Assembly (NCBI GenBank): GCA_038240295.1
Contig: JBBSDW010000063.1
Location: 1 to 18,270 of the forward strand
Reading direction: 5' to 3'
DNA from: JABDDM01 sp038240295
GTDB taxonomy: Bacteria; Bacteroidota; Ignavibacteria; Palsa-1295
DNA length: 18,270 nt
Below the pieces are notes generated by a model. That model made no database searches. It was not told the origin of the DNA and saw nothing but the letters and a program-made list of their open reading frames with translations. Below are positions 14,415 to 18,270 of this stretch, one piece after another; position 1 is the stretch's first letter, and each line of letters starts with the position of its first letter. The translations under genes and the position numbers were made by a program.

Positions 14415-16481
14415 GTGGTAACCTTTCTCGTTTTGGATCTTTACCTTCGAATCGTTTCAAAAGTGACCGCCGGGATGCTATTCCCGGTGTGCGTCCTGCT
14501 TGCGCTTGCGAGTATGAACGGCGTCTCGTTGGGCTATGACTCTCACGTTCAGTGGGCTTCATCGGTTCTGGCTTATACTTCTCAGCTTGGCGTGAAGGAA
14601 TATTCGGCCCATCAACTTTTGGGTAAGCCGAACAAATGTCCGGACGCTGGCGACAGCCCTTGCGCATGGGCGGCTGCGCATGATGGCCCGGATGGTGGCG
14701 GCGAAGAACGGCTCAAGGTCGGCTACACGCACGCCATGTTCATCCAGCAAGTTGCGATCGCCGAGAACTTTAATCCAGGTGCGGTCGAACGGGTTTATCT
14801 TTACGACATTGACGGGGAGAGGCACGAAGTTTATCACGTAACGCCGAAAGCCGCACCAGCTTCTTCACGGGTGCTAAATGTGCTCTTTGCAAAAACGGAT
14901 TACGCCGTTAATGCGGTAGAGATCGTGCTGCAGTGCGGCCAGGTCGATGGCTGGAATGAGATCGATGCGATCGGCATCAGCGAATCTGGCGATCCGGTCG
15001 TCGCCGAGATCAATGTGGCGTTGAACATGGAAGCGGATCCGATTCGCGAAAATATTGGGCCCAACGTTAACTCTTCGTTTGATGAAGTGTTGCCGGTGAT
15101 TTCACCCGATGGACGTACTATCTATATCGATCGAAAGAACCATCCGGATAACATCGGCAACCATGACAACATCTGGTATTCGGAACTTGACAAAAACGGA
15201 CAATGGCTGCCCGCGGTCAATATTGGAGCGCCACTTAATAATGGCGGAAGTTCGTTTGTCGCTTCGATCACACCCGACGGAAACACGCTCTTGATCGGCG
15301 GTACATACCACGATAAGGATTCGGATGAATTTGGCGTCTGGCTATCTCACCGACAAGAGGAGACGTGGGGTTATCCCGAAAAAGTACGCGTTCAGGATTT
15401 TTATACGCATAGTCAATTCATCGAGTTTTGTCTTTCGAACGATAATCGGGCGATCTTGCTAAGCCTCGAACGCGATGAAGGCCTCGGGCGGAAAGACATC
15501 TACGTCAGTTTTATCAAGCCGGACGGTACGTGGACTGCACCGAAAAACCTCGGACCTGTTGTGAATTCGGCTGCCGACGAAGGTATGCCGTTTCTCGCCT
15601 CTGATGGCGTCACGCTCTACTACGCATCTGAAGGGTTCAGCGGGTATGGTGGCATGGATATGTACCTGACGCGCAGGCTGGACGACACCTGGGAGCATTG
15701 GAGCGAGCCCCAAAATCTTGGGCCTGGACTTAACACGCCCGGCTGGGACGCCTATTATACGATTCCTGCGTCTGGCGATTATGCCTATTTTATTTCGACC
15801 GAGAGTTCGCTCGGTCAGGGCGACGTTTTTCGCGTCAAGCTTCCGGAGTCGCTAAAGCCAAAGCCTGTTGTGCTCATTTCGGGTCGCGTGTTCGATGCGA
15901 AGACCCATAAGCCGCTTCGCGTGTCGATCCATTATGAACGCCTCGCAGATTCAAAGGAGGTAGGCGCAGCAAGTTCGAATTCTCAGGGAAAATTCAAGCT
16001 TGTTTTGCCGGCTGGCGCCGTCTATGGTTTCCGCGCCGAGGCACCTGGTTATGCGTCAGTCGATCAGAATCTCGATCTAAAAAATGTTACGAGTTACAAA
16101 GAACTAACGCAGGATCTCTCGCTGGTGCCGCTGGAGGTGGGTCAAACGGTGGTGATGAACAACATCTTTTTTGATTTTGGAAAATCGACGTTGCAGCCCA
16201 ATTCCTATCCGGAGCTTGACCGTGTCGTGAAAATGCTTGTCGATAATCCGAAGATGATGATCGCGATCAACGGCCACAGCGATAACGTCGGCAACCACGC
16301 AGTCAATATGCAGCTTTCGACCGATCGGGCTTCGGCAGTGGGGAAGTATATCGTCTCGAAAAATATCGCGCCATTCCGGTTACGCATTCAAGGGTACGCC
16401 GAGACAAAGCCGATCGCTCCGAATACGACCGAAGAAGGCCGGCAGAAAAATCGGCGAGTCGAGTTTACGATCCTTCGGTAG
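14415..16481 (+). CDS. PorE-like envelope protein: discoidin-like, PD40 propeller, carboxypeptidase-regulatory and OmpA domains
   Basis: Exported protein of up to 688 residues. After a hydrophobic signal segment (about 20-40), residues 40-200 look like a galactose-binding/discoidin-type beta-sandwich (YSAHQLLGKPN, AIAENFNPGAVERVYLYD, GWNEIDAIGI). About 210-480 hold WD40-like PD40 blades with repeated S/T-P/S-D-G motifs. About 485-555 resemble a carboxypeptidase-regulatory domain (SGRVFDAKTHKPL). Residues 582-688 are an OmpA C-terminal peptidoglycan-binding domain with Asp623 in GHSDNVG and NRR at 679-681. Propeller, CRD and OmpA in this order match PorE, the T9SS protein that tethers the machinery to peptidoglycan, but PorE starts with TPR repeats and is a lipoprotein. 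No lipobox is seen here. The start is uncertain: GTG 14415 and TTG 14433 supply the basic residues a signal peptide needs, while ATG 14475 is the first ATG but lacks them. lipA follows after 78 bp. Confidence 0.86.
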   Translation: MVTFLVLDLYLRIVSKVTAGMLFPVCVLLALASMNGVSLGYDSHVQWASSVLAYTSQLGVKEYSAHQLLGKPNKCPDAGDSPCAWAAAHDGPDGGGEERLKVGYTHAMFIQQVAIAENFNPGAVERVYLYDIDGERHEVYHVTPKAAPASSRVLNVLFAKTDYAVNAVEIVLQCGQVDGWNEIDAIGISESGDPVVAEINVALNMEADPIRENIGPNVNSSFDEVLPVISPDGRTIYIDRKNHPDNIGNHDNIWYSELDKNGQWLPAVNIGAPLNNGGSSFVASITPDGNTLLIGGTYHDKDSDEFGVWLSHRQEETWGYPEKVRVQDFYTHSQFIEFCLSNDNRAILLSLERDEGLGRKDIYVSFIKPDGTWTAPKNLGPVVNSAADEGMPFLASDGVTLYYASEGFSGYGGMDMYLTRRLDDTWEHWSEPQNLGPGLNTPGWDAYYTIPASGDYAYFISTESSLGQGDVFRVKLPESLKPKPVVLISGRVFDAKTHKPLRVSIHYERLADSKEVGAASSNSQGKFKLVLPAGAVYGFRAEAPGYASVDQNLDLKNVTSYKELTQDLSLVPLEVGQTVVMNNIFFDFGKSTLQPNSYPELDRVVKMLVDNPKMMIAINGHSDNVGNHAVNMQLSTDRASAVGKYIVSKNIAPFRLRIQGYAETKPIAPNTTEEGRQKNRRVEFTILR

Positions 16482-16559
16482 TTACCTCGTGTTCAAACGG
16501 TTCGCCTCAAAAGTTGGTTATGCGCACTTACGCCGGGCCGTGGGCGCTGAAAAATAAGT

Positions 16560-17441
16560 ATGTTTGAACTGCCAGTACTCGAATCTCCGAAAGCCCCGAC
16601 GCTACGCGCGCCTCGACCTGAATGGTTGAAGGTGAAGATCCCGCAGGGTGAGAAATTTTCGGAATTGAAATCGCTCATTCACGAGCACGGCCTCCACACG
16701 GTTTGCGAAGAAGCCAGGTGCCCGAACATGGCCGAATGCTGGAATGCCGGCACGGCAACCTTCATGATCCTTGGCGATACCTGCACGCGCTCGTGCGGCT
16801 TCTGCGCAGTGAAGACGGGGCGGCCTATGCTGCTCGATCAGGAAGAACCGATGCATGTCGCCGAAGCAGTTCGGATCATGAAATTAAAACATGCGGTCAT
16901 CACTTCGGTCAATCGCGACGAACTTGAGGATGGCGGATCAACGATCTTTGCGCGAACGATCACGGCGGTTCGCGAGACGAACCCTGGCACCACGATCGAA
17001 GTGCTCATTCCCGATTTCAAAGGCAAGGACCGGTCGCTCGACATGATCCTTGCGGCAAAGCCAGATATCCTGAATCACAACACGGAGACCGTCCCGTCGC
17101 TTTACCGAATTGTGCGTCCACAGGCGAAATATCAGTGGACGCTCAAAGTGCTTTGGCGTGCGAAGGAGCAGGGATTTGTGACGAAGACCGGTGTGATGCT
17201 TGGCCTCGGCGAGCCGCGCGAAGAACTGCTTTCGGTGATGCGCGATCTCGCGGAATTGAACGTTGACATCCTGACGCTTGGACAATATCTCCAGCCGACA
17301 AGTGCACATCTGCCGGTGCACCGCTTTTTGCATCCAGATGAATTCGCAGAGCTGCACATGATCGGGATAGGGATGGGCTTCCGTATCGTCGAGGCAGGGC
17401 CGCTCGTGCGAAGCAGCTATCACGCCGAGCAGCACGTTTAA
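16560..17441 (+). CDS. lipA: Lipoyl synthase
   Basis: Radical SAM enzyme of 293 residues that inserts two sulfurs into protein-bound octanoyl groups to make lipoate on the 2-oxoacid dehydrogenases and glycine cleavage H protein. The auxiliary cluster ligands are Cys49, Cys54 and Cys60 (C-x4-C-x5-C). The radical SAM cluster ligands are Cys75, Cys79 and Cys82 (CTRSCGFC). The conserved C-terminal RSSYHA (284-289), whose serine ligates the auxiliary cluster, is present. Length and motifs indicate a complete active enzyme. The start is ATG 16560; no Shine-Dalgarno is visible. waaA begins 15 nt after its stop, so the two are probably co-transcribed. No lipB lies in the window. Confidence 0.97.
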   Translation: MFELPVLESPKAPTLRAPRPEWLKVKIPQGEKFSELKSLIHEHGLHTVCEEARCPNMAECWNAGTATFMILGDTCTRSCGFCAVKTGRPMLLDQEEPMHVAEAVRIMKLKHAVITSVNRDELEDGGSTIFARTITAVRETNPGTTIEVLIPDFKGKDRSLDMILAAKPDILNHNTETVPSLYRIVRPQAKYQWTLKVLWRAKEQGFVTKTGVMLGLGEPREELLSVMRDLAELNVDILTLGQYLQPTSAHLPVHRFLHPDEFAELHMIGIGMGFRIVEAGPLVRSSYHAEQHV

Positions 17442-17456
17442 TTTCGGGGAATTCCA

Positions 17457-18270
17457 ATGGCCAGCGCTTACGATCTTCTCGCAGTTCCTGCCTTAAAAGC
17501 CTTCGCAAACCTTGGATCGTTCTTCAATGAAAAATTGAAGAAGGGGATCGAAGGACGGAGATCGTTGCAACCGACCATTGAATCGCATTATCCTTTAATA
17601 AAAAATAGGGAGCGAATACTCATTCATGTTGCATCCTTTGGCGAACTTGAGCAGGCCAAGCCGATCATCGAGCAACTTGCGCTCCGCTCGCCTCGACCGC
17701 ATATTCATCTCACTTTTTTTTCGCCGAGCGGCTATGAAAACGCGAAAGGCAAGTACCTGACGCCCGACCTGATCACTTATGCGCCGTTCGATTCCGATCA
17801 TCTGGTTCAGAAATTCCTGAACGTTGTGCGTCCCGACCTTGCGCTCTTTGTACGCTATGATGTGTGGCCGAACATGGCGAAACAGTTGAAGGAATTGGGT
17901 GTGGCTTCGATCCTTTTTAGCGCTACGTATGACCCAAAACGCGAATCGGCGCTAGTAAAAAATCTTCATCGCGAAACTTACGACAGCCTTTCGACGATCC
18001 TGACCGTCTCGGAAGCAGATCAACAAGGCTTCAAGAAACTTGGCATCACCGCGCCCATTATTGTTGGAGGGGATACGCGCTTCGATCAGGTGATCATGCG
18101 CAGAGATAAAATCGTAACCAGCCAACAACACGCACTTCCGGAGCAGATTCGAAACTACTTTGTTGATCAACGAAGCTTCGTCATCGTCGCTGGAAGCACT
18201 TGGCCCGAGGATGAAGAGCTGTTTGATACCCGGCTTCTCGAACGAGCGAATGCGACACTCATTCTCGCGC
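17457..18270 (+). CDS. waaA: 3-deoxy-D-manno-octulosonic acid (Kdo) transferase, truncated by window end
   Basis: The frame from ATG 17457 stays open to the last base (271 codons), so the C-terminal part is outside the window. The enzyme is a membrane-associated GT-B glycosyltransferase that adds Kdo to the lipid A precursor. Family features visible are the N-terminal amphipathic/hydrophobic anchor (1-30), HVASFGELEQAKP with the catalytic-base position Glu63, LTFFSPSGY, YAPFD, a WPN motif, GGDTRFDQV and AGSTWPEDE near the right edge. GGGGA lies 6 nt before the start, one of the few Shine-Dalgarno-like sites here. It follows lipA by 15 nt. Its presence indicates an LPS-bearing outer membrane. 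Confidence 0.94.
   Translation, partial: MASAYDLLAVPALKAFANLGSFFNEKLKKGIEGRRSLQPTIESHYPLIKNRERILIHVASFGELEQAKPIIEQLALRSPRPHIHLTFFSPSGYENAKGKYLTPDLITYAPFDSDHLVQKFLNVVRPDLALFVRYDVWPNMAKQLKELGVASILFSATYDPKRESALVKNLHRETYDSLSTILTVSEADQQGFKKLGITAPIIVGGDTRFDQVIMRRDKIVTSQQHALPEQIRNYFVDQRSFVIVAGSTWPEDEELFDTRLLERANATLILA

Overview
This 18.3 kb window comes from a Gram-negative bacterium, most likely of the FCB group (Bacteroidota, Ignavibacteria or Kapabacteria-like). Four things point there. There are genes for Kdo transfer (waaA), an OmpA/PD40 envelope protein and RlpA. There is a recognisable type IX secretion (T9SS) C-terminal sorting domain. There is a very long secreted protein built from Asp-box propeller repeats plus ASH-like repeats. 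Shine-Dalgarno signals are weak or absent before most genes. The exact lineage is inference; there is no rRNA or tRNA in the window. I see no phage, IS element or CRISPR array.

Layout. Positions 1-2909 (minus) hold one uninterrupted secreted-protein gene that runs off the left edge. A 205-bp divergent spacer follows, then a plus-strand pair: an oligopeptide-type ABC substrate-binding lipoprotein and aspartokinase. Converging on these from the right are cdsA and a CPBP intramembrane protease, 10 bp apart on the minus strand. Positions 8141-8928 are a nearly gene-free stretch. It carries a start-less T9SS sorting-domain remnant, a parS-like palindrome and the terminator of the next minus-strand operon.

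That operon runs from about 14125 down to 8929: a dolichol/diacylglycerol-kinase-like membrane enzyme, an outer-membrane-barrel-like protein, a solitary beta-class DNA methyltransferase, a nitrilase-superfamily amidohydrolase and an RlpA-family protein. The barrel, methyltransferase and hydrolase genes overlap by 1 and 4 nt, so translational coupling is likely. A structured 289-bp divergent spacer separates this from a plus-strand group: a PorE-like protein (propeller, carboxypeptidase-regulatory domain and OmpA domain), lipoyl synthase (lipA) and Kdo transferase (waaA, cut by the right edge).

Most genes serve the cell envelope (CDP-DAG synthesis, lipid kinase, LPS core, peptidoglycan-binding proteins, secreted and outer-membrane proteins). 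The most interesting points are: the Cys-paired repeats of the 1-2909 protein; the orphan T9SS sorting domain; the PorE-like protein whose N-terminus is not TPR; the hairpin-rich divergent spacer at 14126-14414; the RlpA protein with Lys at a normally acidic active-site position; and strong GATC enrichment in genes next to a solitary methyltransferase.
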